Shown piece after piece: positions 34,501 through 45,270 of a DNA stretch of 64,000 nucleotides (positions are counted from its first letter, which is position 1; each line of letters begins with the position of its first letter). Source of the DNA: Lomentospora prolificans (Eukaryota > Ascomycota > Sordariomycetes > Microascales > Microascaceae); NCBI GenBank assembly GCA_029532625.1, contig JARFXM010000001.1, forward strand, positions 496,001-560,000, given 5' to 3'. The notes under the pieces are model-generated. The model worked only from the letters and a program-made list of their open reading frames with translations. It was not told where the DNA came from and ran no database searches. The position numbers and the translations under genes were made by a program.

Positions 34501-35648
34501 CGACCCAGCTGAGTTGCCTAGGGGATAGTTACTGCTCGTAGAATGAGCTTGTAAGTGTCGTCTCCGAGAAACTTAGAACTGAGACAGCTGAACGAAGGGG
34601 CTCACATACGACCGCTTAGGGGAAGAGGATGTTAAGCCTGCTTGCGACGAGCCTCTCTCTCCTCAGTTACAGAGACGAGTGGGTATTCCATTGGGTTGAA
34701 GGTACGAGCCCCTCCCCGAAAGCGAGCGGACCGAGTTGCCTACCCACGGGTCACCACTGCGTTTTCGAGATATCGGTGCGTATCTGCCCCCTTAACGAGA
34801 CCTCCATTCTGCCACGAACGTCGAATTCGAGGAGAGGGCCCTTTAGAAATATAGCAGCACTGCCCTTTAGAGTTGCAAAGTTGCGAGTATCCTTTGATGG
34901 CAACGCTCAACCTTCAATCCTAAAATTCTTGGCGCCAAGGTGAGCAGCTTAGCTCATAGGGCGTAGGTCCGAAACGCATCTCACCTCGCCGGTCGGTGGG
35001 TCGTACTGTGCCACTGAATTGCCCGCGGACTTTGGAGATTTAGTCTGTTGTGCCGAGAGGCTGCAGTTCTCAACCCCAAGGAGAATCGGGGATAGGTTTC
35101 CAACGCACGGATCCGGAGGCAGGGATTCGCCCGCCGGAAAGCTGATAGGTCGGGCTTGACCCCGACAAGCTCCAGCCTGACTTCGATTTTTCTCATTTCG
35201 CTGCCGGCTTGACTCGCAATGTGGCCCTTACGAAACTGACTCGAATCTTTAAATTCGTGAAGCCGACTACCACCTTGTCTCTGTCGTTGTTCGCGTATTG
35301 CTGCAATCCTCGTCACAAGGTGTTCGCGGTCCTTGCATCGGTGGGGTTATTAGGACTCAGGGTCTAAATTGCGGGGTCGGCCGTAGTCTTCGTACTCGTA
35401 TTTGCTCTGGCTGCGTGGTCAGAACTCAGCATATTGACACCTTGCCGTTTTGCCACCACCATAGCTTCCCTGCGACCTTGTTGGCTGGATGCGGAAGATA
35501 CTGCACGGCGAATTAGGATTAGGTCATGGAAAGGATCATAGCATTGAGCTGATGCGGGGTCCGGTTTGCATGAGATGTGGGTAGACTCCAGCGAGCCAAG
35601 CCATAAGCTGCATCATGGCCTGAGCGGAGCTCCCCATCAATACAGCGA

Positions 35649-35656
35649 TATATAAG
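35649..35656 (+). promoter_or_regulatory. TATA box of the short-chain dehydrogenase gene
   Basis: TATATAAG lies about 113-120 bp upstream of the ATG at 35769. Confidence 0.6.
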
Positions 35657-35768
35657 GAGGTTCCTGGGAATAGGAAACTTTGTCTTGGCCGCCTGCCTCC
35701 AAACTACACTTTGATCTCAGATCCTTACTTCACGTCCCAAAGAACCCTACCCGTACGCTTTCCCCACA

Positions 35769-36554
35769 ATGGCCTCACTCGAAAACTACACCGTTATTGT
35801 CACCGGCGGAGCCGGCGGGCTTGGCAAGGCTATCGCCGCCGCCTTCCTCGCTGCTGGTGGTAATGTTGCCGTATGCGACGTCTCCGAGCCCCGCGTTGCC
35901 GAAGTTACCACCGAGTGGGAAGCGTCCTACTCCGGCAAATTTCTTGCCGCTAAGGCCGACATCACTGACGAGACCGCCTCGAAGGCTTTTGTTGATTCCG
36001 TCGTTACTAAGTTTGGCAAGCTCGACATGCTTGTCAATAACGCCGGTGTGATGGACTCGTTCGACCCCGTGGGATCTACTGACAAGGCTGTCTGGGATCG
36101 TGTCATGAATGTCAATGTCACGGGTCTCTTCCTCATGACCAAGGCTGCGGTCAACATCATGACTGCTGCTACTGGCGGTACCGTCATTAACATTGGCTCT
36201 ACTGCCGGCTACAGGGGCATGATGGCGGGTGCAGCCTACACGGCTAGCAAGCATGCGGTTATCGGATTGACCAAGAACACTGCTGGCTACTACGGAGACA
36301 AGGGTGTTTACTCCATTGCGCTACTACTGGGAGCCATGACAAACACTAATATTGTGGATGCCTTTGCCCACTCGGCACCGAACCAGGCCAGCATGGGCTT
36401 GTCTCACCAATTCAATCCAGGCTTCAACCCTGCCACCACGGGCGTGCCACTCGAGGATGTCGCCAAGTACTGCATCTTCTTTGCCGACAGGAACGTGGCC
36501 TTGGCGTCGAACGGATCTACCGTCACAGTGAACAAGAACTGGCCCGTTGCTTAA
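35769..36554 (+). CDS. Short-chain dehydrogenase/reductase
   Basis: An intron-less gene of 261 residues. Classical SDR features are all present: the dinucleotide-binding TGGAGGLG at 12-19, Asp37 at the end of the second strand (points to NAD(H) rather than NADP(H)), NNAG at 90-93, and catalytic Asn116, Ser144 (in IGSTAG), Tyr157 and Lys161 (YTASK). The length is typical of a cytosolic single-domain SDR. The substrate cannot be told from sequence; similar fungal proteins act on alcohols, sugars or secondary-metabolite intermediates. It stands alone, flanked by gene-poor DNA, with no biosynthetic neighbours. One oddity is IALLLGAMTNTNI after the active site, where many SDRs have a PG motif in VNxVxPG. 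The cofactor and substrate loop there is therefore atypical. Confidence 0.92.
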   Translation: MASLENYTVIVTGGAGGLGKAIAAAFLAAGGNVAVCDVSEPRVAEVTTEWEASYSGKFLAAKADITDETASKAFVDSVVTKFGKLDMLVNNAGVMDSFDPVGSTDKAVWDRVMNVNVTGLFLMTKAAVNIMTAATGGTVINIGSTAGYRGMMAGAAYTASKHAVIGLTKNTAGYYGDKGVYSIALLLGAMTNTNIVDAFAHSAPNQASMGLSHQFNPGFNPATTGVPLEDVAKYCIFFADRNVALASNGSTVTVNKNWPVA

Positions 36555-38086
36555 ATGTGAGAGACGTGTGACTTGGCTCTTTTTGGGAGGGGGAGGACTT
36601 GGATTTGGGGGGCCTCGGCGTGGGCGGCGACCAGATCGTTATCAGGGATGTGTGCTTACAGGGATTTAGTTGACAACACTAACAAAACATCAAATTTAAG
36701 GTTTCTCTTTGATCAAACGAGGACGAAGGATGGATATTCCTACGGGTTCATTGTGCGATGTGATAAGGCGGCTGGATATAGCCTGGGGAGGGAACCATGT
36801 CGTTCTGTTCTTGAACAAGATGAGGAGCATGGGAGACGAATAGCGTACCTGGAGGGATACACGTTTCGTGGCGGCTGGGCTCCACCTCTTCTGGAAGACC
36901 GAAAGAGCAACAAGGTTCCCCACAAAAAAATCGATGGAAATTTTCTTCTCCCGCGAGGCGAGGTACTCTCTTGGGCCTTCGAGAAAGGTACTCTAACTCG
37001 TACCCATTCTTCATACCCGTACCCGGACGCGGGCGATGGGCGACCAGGGCACCCGGCTGAGCGGTGCCCACACCCCTTCTCCCTCATCCACGATGGAAGT
37101 CTGGTCCGTTCCCGGGGACCCCGCGTGTAAGCGTGTAAGGGGTTTGGAAAACGGCTAGTTTCTTACATGGCCCGAGCAGGTACGCTAGACGGGGGGGCGT
37201 GTTTTGCAACGGGCGGTTCCTTGATCCCGGGAATGTCTTGGTGATGCAAGATGTGGATGATGCTGGGGTGCAGAATCCGGGGTGAGGACGACATGCCATT
37301 CTACGGATGTCGTGATATCCTGACGTTTCCAATGGTAGGGTATACGGACCTGGGAAAGGTATCAACTCAACTGAGGGCACCCAAAGGTAAAAGATTAATT
37401 TAATCACACGCGGTACTGTTGGCTCATCTACGCAGAAGGAATACGGAACGCCAAAAAAAATTGGCAAAAAAGCGAGGAACCGCGCGTCGAACGAACGGAA
37501 CCTACGAAAACAGTCCGGGGCGGTTTTCTAGCTTTATGAGCGCTTGAGGTTGGCTAGACCCATCACAGCTGGCAGGCTGCTTGAGCTACTCGGCTGCTGG
37601 TTTACCGCCAGACCTCGCCTATATAGCTTTAACAGGTGGAAGGGGGAGGCTCGGTGGGAATTGGGAAGGAGGCATCGAGTTGATGATATCGCGATGTGGG
37701 ATGGCTCCTTCCTTCCCTAAAGGGGAAGAAGAAAAATAATTGGAACTTGGCGAAACGCAGCAAATTTGATAGTCAGACCGCACAGAGACGAATCAAATCT
37801 GCATATGAGGACCACCTGTGCGCCTCGGACCGGAAACGCCACGTTGAATCGTTGAATGCCTGGCCTGCATGTAATATTAAGTACGAAACGGGAAAGACGA
37901 CAACCGTCTGACTGATATGACGCGGCGGAGCTGTGGAATCTGTCGCAGCTACTGCAGAAAGCAGGGAAGTTTTCTCTCAGGACGGTGTAAGATCCTATCT
38001 CGCTCTTCCTTGCCCTATCTTGCCCTAATGGTGGAATGGGATGGGTGGGAAAAGGGGGGGGGCGGTGACAGGCAAATTTTTTGTTA

Positions 38087-38114
38087 TTTTTTTTTTTTTT
38101 TTTTTTTTTTTTTT
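38087..38114. repeat. Poly(T) tract of 28 bases
   Basis: An uninterrupted T run, 134 bp upstream of a second, 36-base T run. Confidence 0.85.
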
Positions 38115-38247
38115 GGATCTCCCTGTTCTTGTTCCTTTCTTCGCCTGGCCTTTATCAGATGGGCTCGGGATTGGACGACAAGCGACAAAGGGGGGTGAGC
38201 GGATTGCTTAGCACGAGGCACAGGAGCACGGCTTAGGAGCTTGAAGG

Positions 38248-38248
<1 letters not shown>

Positions 38249-38284
<36 letters not shown>
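38249..38284. repeat. Poly(T) tract of 36 bases
   Basis: The second of two closely spaced uninterrupted T runs, equivalent to poly(A) on the minus strand. Confidence 0.85.
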
Positions 38285-41087
38285 CTGCAATCTGCAACAC
38301 CGCCAGAGCCATGGAGGCTGAGGATGACGCAAAGATTGATGCCGGGATGGGTGGGAAATTTTTAGAATTAGGGGAGGGCCGGAAGCAAAAGCGGTGTGGA
38401 ACAATTTCAAGTTTGACCCTTTTCTATTTCCAGTACATGCTCCGTCCAGTCTCTCTGATTTGATGCGGGCTGCTGAGCTCAACGAACGTCGTTGATGCTG
38501 GCTTTGGCGATTGCGCCCCCACCACTGATCACAGATTTACGCATATCAGCCTTTGAGGTTGCCGAAAAAGAAATAGGCTTCCACGAGTCCGCGTAACGGA
38601 CTTCCCTAGCTTCACGGAAGGCAAAAAGGCAAGAAGGCAAGAACAAGGCTTTAGAACCCCTTAGATCGCTCAGTGGCAACGACTTGTGGAGACTCGAAAA
38701 TTTGTTTTTGGAAACTCAGGGGATTTCAAGGCGAAAGGCGCATAGTTGCCCTTTTTCGCCTCCAATATCGTCCGCTTCCCGGTCCGGGAGGCTTTGTTAG
38801 GGTCGTCTCAGGTACTTTTCGAAAGCGGCAGGACAATGTACACGTCGAGCATGTATCGGTACCCAACGGTAAGGATCAAAGCTTCGGTCGGGATTTTTAG
38901 GTGGATTGACAGTGCAGCTCGGTTCCTGCCAACCACATGCCAGATGCCAGGACATTGCTCAGCCGGGAAAGCCGATCAATAGGGTTCTTGCTATTCTTCC
39001 TTATCCACTAAAGTAAAATCTGGCTGGCTGGCAGTGTTCGAGTCGGGTTCGCCTACCCGACACTCCCCCGTAACAGCGTTGCAGTACAGTGGTTATAGTA
39101 GGATCCTTTTATTAACTGTCAATAGATGTAGTGGCGTCGGTTCCTGTATCAGAATCTCAGCAACCGCCAGCCAGATCCAACTCGGCTTGTCTTGCGCTGG
39201 CGTGGCCGGATGACAGCAAACTCAATTTCGTTTCTTCGACCTTTAATCTGCCACCGTGTCAATGTATTTGAGGGTGTCAGATAGCGATTCCATGCCGTGG
39301 TGAGGAGTGAGGCATCAACCATAAAAAAGTTTTTCCTTCCCCTTCATTGTAATACCCCCTCCATGAGTGGCTGGCCGCCTCTCACTATAGTGGACTCGAA
39401 GCCCCAATTTCACGAGTCCTGAGCTGCTGTGTGTAATCGTTGGTTGAGCCAGTCCAATCTGGACGATTCACCTGCGCAACCTGATACGTCGTCCAGGCCG
39501 TTCAGCCACTGTGCCACGCTTTTTGTACTTCGTAGAAGTCGCAGATATTGGTGAGTGCTCCGCTGGACGTTTTTACAGGGGTGGCTGGAATCAAAGGCTC
39601 TGAGGATTCCCCGAGGGAAAATGGACTAGGGCACTGGTGTAAGAGAGGGGCTGGGGTAACGGGAATGAGGGATGGAACAAAAAGATTTCGGAGTGGGATT
39701 TGGAGGGGTTAGTGGATTCCTCTGTGCGAAATTGTCTGGTCGCCAGCAAGTTCTGTGTGGATGGATCCTGTAGGGCTTATCAGTGCCACCAGCTCAGGAG
39801 TCGGTTACCAATAGTGCCAAAGATAACGAAAAGATTCGAGGGGCAAAGGAGGGTCGAGAAGGTCTTGGGGGAGCTCTCGAGAATCTCTGCCCCTTCAGCT
39901 TGGGATGCTCGATGTTTCGTGAAATGCCACGGGAAGGCGGGTTTGCCTCTCACATAATATGGAAACATCAAAATGGTTCGCCTGGTCTGCAGTAAACTAG
40001 ACGTCCGTCACAGCGAAACCCTAATCGTCGGTACCTGCCTCAGGTACAATAATCCCAGTTGGGCGGGAAAATTTGCAAGTCGCACCTTCCCTCCACCTCT
40101 CCCCTTGGAATGTTGCGTTGCCCCTCGACCACTCCCCCAGGACAAGGATGGGTGAAAGAGACATCGCCAGCTACGGAAAATGTCCTGGTAACGGAAAAGG
40201 TGGACATGGGAAAAAGAAGAAAAAAAATTTTGCATCCCCACATTGGGCGTAGAGCCTAGGCCGGTTGGGGGAAACTAGTACACGGCAACGGACGGTGCGT
40301 TGCAAGGACAAGTTTGGGCTCGTTTCTTGTACAGTGGTCCCCGATGTTGTGCGTTTGATCAGTGACAAGGAAGCTAGCTCGGGGCTCCTGCTGAGCGGCC
40401 GGTTGGAGGGTCGCCCCAGTCCGAACCGGAGATATTGGGTACTACTACAGTATTATTGAAGGTATCTGGACTTTACACGTTTCTACCAGAGGCGTATACC
40501 CAGAGTCTCGATGGCCGGACCGAGTGTTTCTTTGATCCGCTGCTACAAACCTCGGAAGCTATACATGAAAAGTAGGGACGGAAGGGCGGTCGAGCAGAAA
40601 AAAAAAATAAAAATTCTGCCAGCCTGTGCTTTACGGTTTCGAGGGTCCCTGACAGTGGTGTGCATAAAAAAAAATCGTTCACCGCCCCCAGTAATCTTGC
40701 CGAATTCAGAATAGCGCGCTTGATAAGCGGTGATAAGGGAATAAGATCCAGGTCCCTACAGCCAGTAGTGAGGGGCAACGTGCAGCAGGCAAGGACAAAA
40801 GTTGGATCCAGTGGTTGGAGGGGAACACTCGACGTGGGAAAGGACGCGACCAGCCCGCCGAAAGTATCGATACTTCGTACCCCGTATGCACACATGTAGA
40901 GTGGGGCTGTAGATGCTTGTGAGGTACCTATGGTGTACGCCTAGTCACTAAAAATTCTGGGGCGGCCAAAGGAAAAAAAAAAAGAAAATGTCCCAAGAAA
41001 AGAATCCGCCTGGAGCACGTTGCTGCAAGACTGGAGCTGGTCAGCCATAAAAGAGTATCCTTCCCACGCCCTCTGCACCTGGCCCTC

Positions 41088-41153
41088 TTCTTCTCCTCTT
41101 CACTCTTCTAACTCTTCCTTTCTCTTTTTTTCTTTTCCTTTTCCTCTTCCTCC
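41088..41153 (+). promoter_or_regulatory. Pyrimidine-rich leader of the eEF3 gene
   Basis: A strongly C/T-biased stretch of about 65 bases, preceded at 41046-41053 by CATAAAAG, a possible TATA element. CT-rich tracts just before the transcription start are common in highly expressed genes of filamentous fungi, which fits a translation factor. The start codon is 320 bp downstream. Confidence 0.55.
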
Positions 41154-41473
41154 GGGATATCTCCCTCAGGGAAACTATCAACATCATAGACACTCTCCAC
41201 TCAGTCTGTTGATCCGTCGTTTTTTGCAACGATCTTGCCCGGAGTCCCTCCAGGACAGGATCAAAAGACCGCCTTCTGAACCCGGAATAGACCTCGTGTG
41301 TCTCTCGCGGACCTCCTGTTTGTTCGACAGGCTCTCGAACTCTTCCAAGTGCGACGATATCCTGGAATAGACGTTTGGATTTCGGTTATAGACGATAGAA
41401 CTACGATACCCCTTCGGAGCGAAGATAGAAAATTCCCACAAACTCCTTTTCACAACCTAATTCAACCACCACA

Positions 41474-44400
41474 ATGCCTTCCGAGAACGCCCAGTCCCTC
41501 AAGGTTTTGGATGAGCTCATGCAGCAGCTCACCATCTCCAAGGAGGCTCCCGCTATCAAGGAGGCCTCTTCGGCCCTTGCGTCCTTCATGAATGGTCGCA
41601 TCGAGGACAAGGATGTTCCTACCAAGTAAGTAGGCTTTTTTTCTGGCTCCCCTCGAAAATCTCAATGTTTTATCTGCGCGATATGGCTTCTGCGGTATGC
41701 TTGTCACGGTGGTCTTCTCTTTTTCCTGTGGAAAACCGCCCCATTGGCTTTGGTCAATATCAAGGTTTTGGGGCAATTTCCTATCAGGGATGTGGGATTA
41801 CTATTACGGCAAATTCTGCCGACTCGTGTTGTCGGACTGGAATCGGGAAGCTGGGCCCCTTGTCTCATGCAGGGCGTCTATTTCTGGAGCTGGGGCTTGG
41901 CGGGAACAGAGCCCCAAAGGAAAAATTTTCCTTCTGGACTTCCTGCCAGTCTCAGGGCCACACCTCGGGCTTGCTTTTTGTGGGCAGGGGTAGTGCTGCA
42001 CTGTGCTCTCTCCTGCTTTCGCCGTGGCAGCGCGGGGCAGTTTTCCCATTCCTGTTCCGTGCGAAAATGGTGTGAAATGTGGCGAAAACCCCCACCACGC
42101 CCTCAGCACTACCAACAAACCCCACCATACCAATTTTTTCACCAGCCACTCGAATACCCCGCCACGGTATTTTAGTGGTGGCGGCGGAATTTAGTTGATG
42201 CTTTTTGCCTGCCTTAGCGAGAACGGCGAATGTTAACACGTGCTTTTCCCACAGGACTATCGAAGCCCTCCAGAAGCAGCTTGCTAGCAAGAAGGACGCC
42301 CTTGCCCGTGAAAAGGCCTTGGTCGCCATCACCGCTATCGCTCAGCACTCGGAGGTCTCGGCCCACGTCGAGCCCTTCCTTGTTGCTCTTCTCCCTGCCA
42401 TCTTCGCTGCCGCGGCTGACAAGATCGCGGCTGTCAAGAATGAGGCCACCGCCGCCGCCCTCGCCATCGCTGAGGCCATCAACGCCAATGCTGTCAAGGC
42501 TGTCCTCCCCCCCGTCATGACCTCCATCACCACTGCCCAGAAGTGGCAGGAGAAGATGATCGCCCTCGACTTCCTCGATGCCCTCATCAAGACCGCCCCC
42601 ACTCAGGTATCCTTCCGTGTTCCTGACTTGATCCCCGTCGTTTCCGAGTCCATGTGGGATACCAAGAAGGACGTCAAGGAGCGCGCCTATAAGACGATGG
42701 AGAAGATCTGCTCTCTCATTGTCAACAAGGATATTGAGCGCTTCATTCCTGAGCTCATCAAGTGTATCGCCAAGCCTGAGAACGTCCCCGAGACTGTTCA
42801 CTTGCTCGGTGCCACCACTTTCGTCACCGAGGTCCAGGAGCCTACCCTCGCTCTCATGGTTCCTCTTCTTGACCGTGGTCTTGCTGAGCGTGAGACTGCC
42901 ATCAAGCGAAAGTCTGCCGTCATTGTCGACAACATGTGTAAGCTCGTCGACGACCCCAATATCGTCGCTCCTTTCTTGCCCAAGATGATGCCCGCTCTTG
43001 AGAAGAACTACGAGACTCTCGCCGACCCTGAGGCTCGTGAGAAGACGAAGCAGGCCCTTGACACACTTACCCGTGTCGGTGCCGTCAAGGACGGCAAGAT
43101 CCCCGAGGTCCGCCACGATGGTGACATCGCTGTCGTCCTCGGCAAACTCAAGGAGATCCTTTCTGCCAAGCACGCTGCTGTCGCCGAGAAGCTCGCTCCC
43201 GTCCTCGAGTACGCTTCTGCTCTCGCTGGCCAGCTCATTGACGAGAAGGAGACCGAGCCCTCCACCTGGGCTGAGAACATCAAGCCTTACATCACCGTCG
43301 TTGTCGGTGATGCCGACTCTGAGTCCGTTGTCGAAACTCTCCGCAAGCGTGCCTCCCCTGGTGCTGCCGATGCCGATGAGGCTGATGAAGACGATGAGGA
43401 GGGCGAGGACCTTTGCAACTGCACTTTCTCCCTCGCCTATGGTGCCAAGATTCTTCTCAACCAGACTTCTCTCCGCCTCAAGCGCGGTCAGCGTTACGGT
43501 CTCTGCGGTCCCAACGGTTCCGGCAAGTCTACCCTCATGCGTGCCATCAACAACGAGCAGGTCGAGGGCTTCCCTAAGCAGTCGGAGGTCAAGACTGTCT
43601 TCGTCGAGCACGACTTGGACTCTGCCGATACTGAGATGACGACCATCGACTGGACCATGAAGAAGCTCCAGGAGGCCAAGGTCGATACCTCCAAGGAGGA
43701 GGTCATCAAGACCCTCAACGAGTTCGGTTTTACCGATGGCATGATCAGCGGTGAGATCACTGCCCTTTCCGGTGGTTGGAAGATGAAGCTCGCTCTTTGC
43801 CGTGCCGTCTTCGAGGCTCCCGATATCCTTCTTCTCGACGAGCCCACCAACCATTTGGACGTGAAGAACGTCAAGTGGCTCGAGGACTACCTCATCAACT
43901 CCCCCTGCACCTCCATCATCGTGTCCCACGACACTGGTTTCCTCGACAACGTTACCCAGCACATCATCCACTACGAACGCTTCAAGCTCAAGCGTTATAA
44001 GGGTAACCTCAAGGAGTTCGTCCGCAAGTGCCCCTCTGCCCGCTCGTACTACGAGCTCGGCGCCTCCGAGATCGAATTCAGCTTCCCTGAGCCCGGTTTC
44101 CTTGAGGGTGTCAAGACCAAGGCCAAGGCCATTCTCCGTGCCACCAAGATGAGCTTCCAGTACCCCGGTACCGAGAAGCCTCAGCTTACGGATATCACCT
44201 TCCAGTGCTCGCTCGGCTCCCGTATTGCCGTTATCGGCCCCAACGGTGCTGGCAAGTCCACGCTCATCAACGTGCTCACTGGTGAGCTCATCCCCACTGC
44301 TGGTGAGATCTACCAACACGAGAACATGCGTATTGCCTACATCAAGCAGCACGCTTTCGCGCACATTGATAACCACTTGGATAAGACCCCCTCCGAGTAC

Positions 44401-45270
44401 ATCCAGTGGCGTTTCCAGACTGGTGAGGATCGTGAGACCATGGACCGTGCCAACAAGGTTATCACCGAGGATGATGAGCAGGCCATGAACAAGATCTACA
44501 AGATTGATGGTACCGACCGCCGCGTCATTGGCATCCACGCTCGCCGCAAGTTCAAGAACAGCTACGAATACGAGTGCTCTTTCAGCCTCGGTGAGAACGT
44601 TGGCCAGAAGAACGAGCGCTGGACTCCGATGATGTCTGCCGATAACAAGTGGATTCCCCGTACTGAGATTCTCGCCACCCATCAGAAGCTCGTTGCCGAG
44701 GTTGACATGAAGGAGGCCCTCGCCTCCGGTCAGTTCCGTCCCCTCGTCCGTCGCGAGATCGAGACTCACTGCGCCAACTTCGGTCTCGACGCTGAGCTTG
44801 TCTCTCACTCTCGCATGCGCGGTCTCTCTGGTGGTCAGCGTGTCAAGGTCGTCCTTGCCGCCTGCTCGTGGCAGCGACCTCACTTGATCGTTCTTGACGA
44901 GCCCACCAACTATCTCGACCGTGACTCTCTTGGTGCGCTCTCCAAGGCGCTCAAGAAGTTCGAGGGTGGTGTCATCATCATTACCCACTCTGCCGAGTTC
45001 ACCAAGGACTTGACTGAGGAGGTATGGGCCGTCATGGACGGTAAGATGACTCCCTCCGGCCACAACTGGGTCCAGGGCCAGGGTAGCGGTCCCCGTCTCT
45101 CCGCCAAGGATGACGATGGTGAGGACAAGTTCGACGCCATGGGCAACAAGATCACCGCAGCCAAGAAGAAGACCAAGCTCTCGTCCAACGAGGCCCGCAA
45201 GAAGAAGAAGGAGCGTATGGCCCGCCGCAAGCGTGGCGAAGAGGTCTTCTCTGATGAGGACGACTTTTAA
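41474..45270 (+). CDS. Translation elongation factor 3 (eEF3)
   Basis: Two exons: 41474-41625 and 42255-45270, separated by a 629 bp intron (GTAAGT donor), giving 1055 residues. eEF3 is the fungal ribosome-bound ABC ATPase that helps release deacylated tRNA from the E site. The N-terminal 330 residues are HEAT repeats (for example LIPVVSESMWDTKKDVKER). ABC1 has Walker A GPNGSGKST at 469-477, a degenerate signature in TALSGGWKMKLALCRA, and Walker B ILLLDEPTNHLD. ABC2 has Walker A GPNGAGKST at 712-720, a long insertion holding the chromodomain-like subdomain, the signature LSGGQRVKV and Walker B IVLDEPTNYLD. The basic C-terminus (KKKKERMARRKRG) ends in an acidic tail, as in other eEF3s. Codon use is strongly biased toward C-ending codons, indicating high expression. 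The long first intron may carry regulatory signals. Confidence 0.97.

Larger units (their letters stand above)
31454..35768. other. 4.3 kb gene-poor region
   Basis: No supported exon, RNA gene or element on either strand. A minus-strand open frame of 111 codons at 34981-35316 lacks any recognisable motif. The right end contains the short-chain dehydrogenase promoter. Confidence 0.4.
36555..41473. other. 4.9 kb gene-poor region
   Basis: Only short unsupported open frames. It contains two long T tracts (38087-38114 and 38249-38284). The last few hundred bases form the eEF3 promoter and pyrimidine-rich leader. Confidence 0.45.

Noticed and set aside
34981..35316. Minus-strand frame of 111 codons rich in Arg and Gln
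   Set aside because: No start or splice context tying it to a gene, and no recognisable motif.
36573..37130. Open frame of 185 codons downstream of the SDR gene
   Set aside because: Begins 18 bp after the SDR stop, has no domain, and three other frames overlap it. Likely 3' flank.
39042..39070. GTCGGGT ... ACCCGAC inverted repeat as a terminator or element end
   Set aside because: Only a 7 bp stem, isolated, with no neighbouring gene end or mobile element.
42214..45063. Open frame of 949 codons on the minus strand
   Set aside because: It lies entirely opposite the eEF3 exon, shows no recognisable motifs, and is explained by the codon bias of eEF3.
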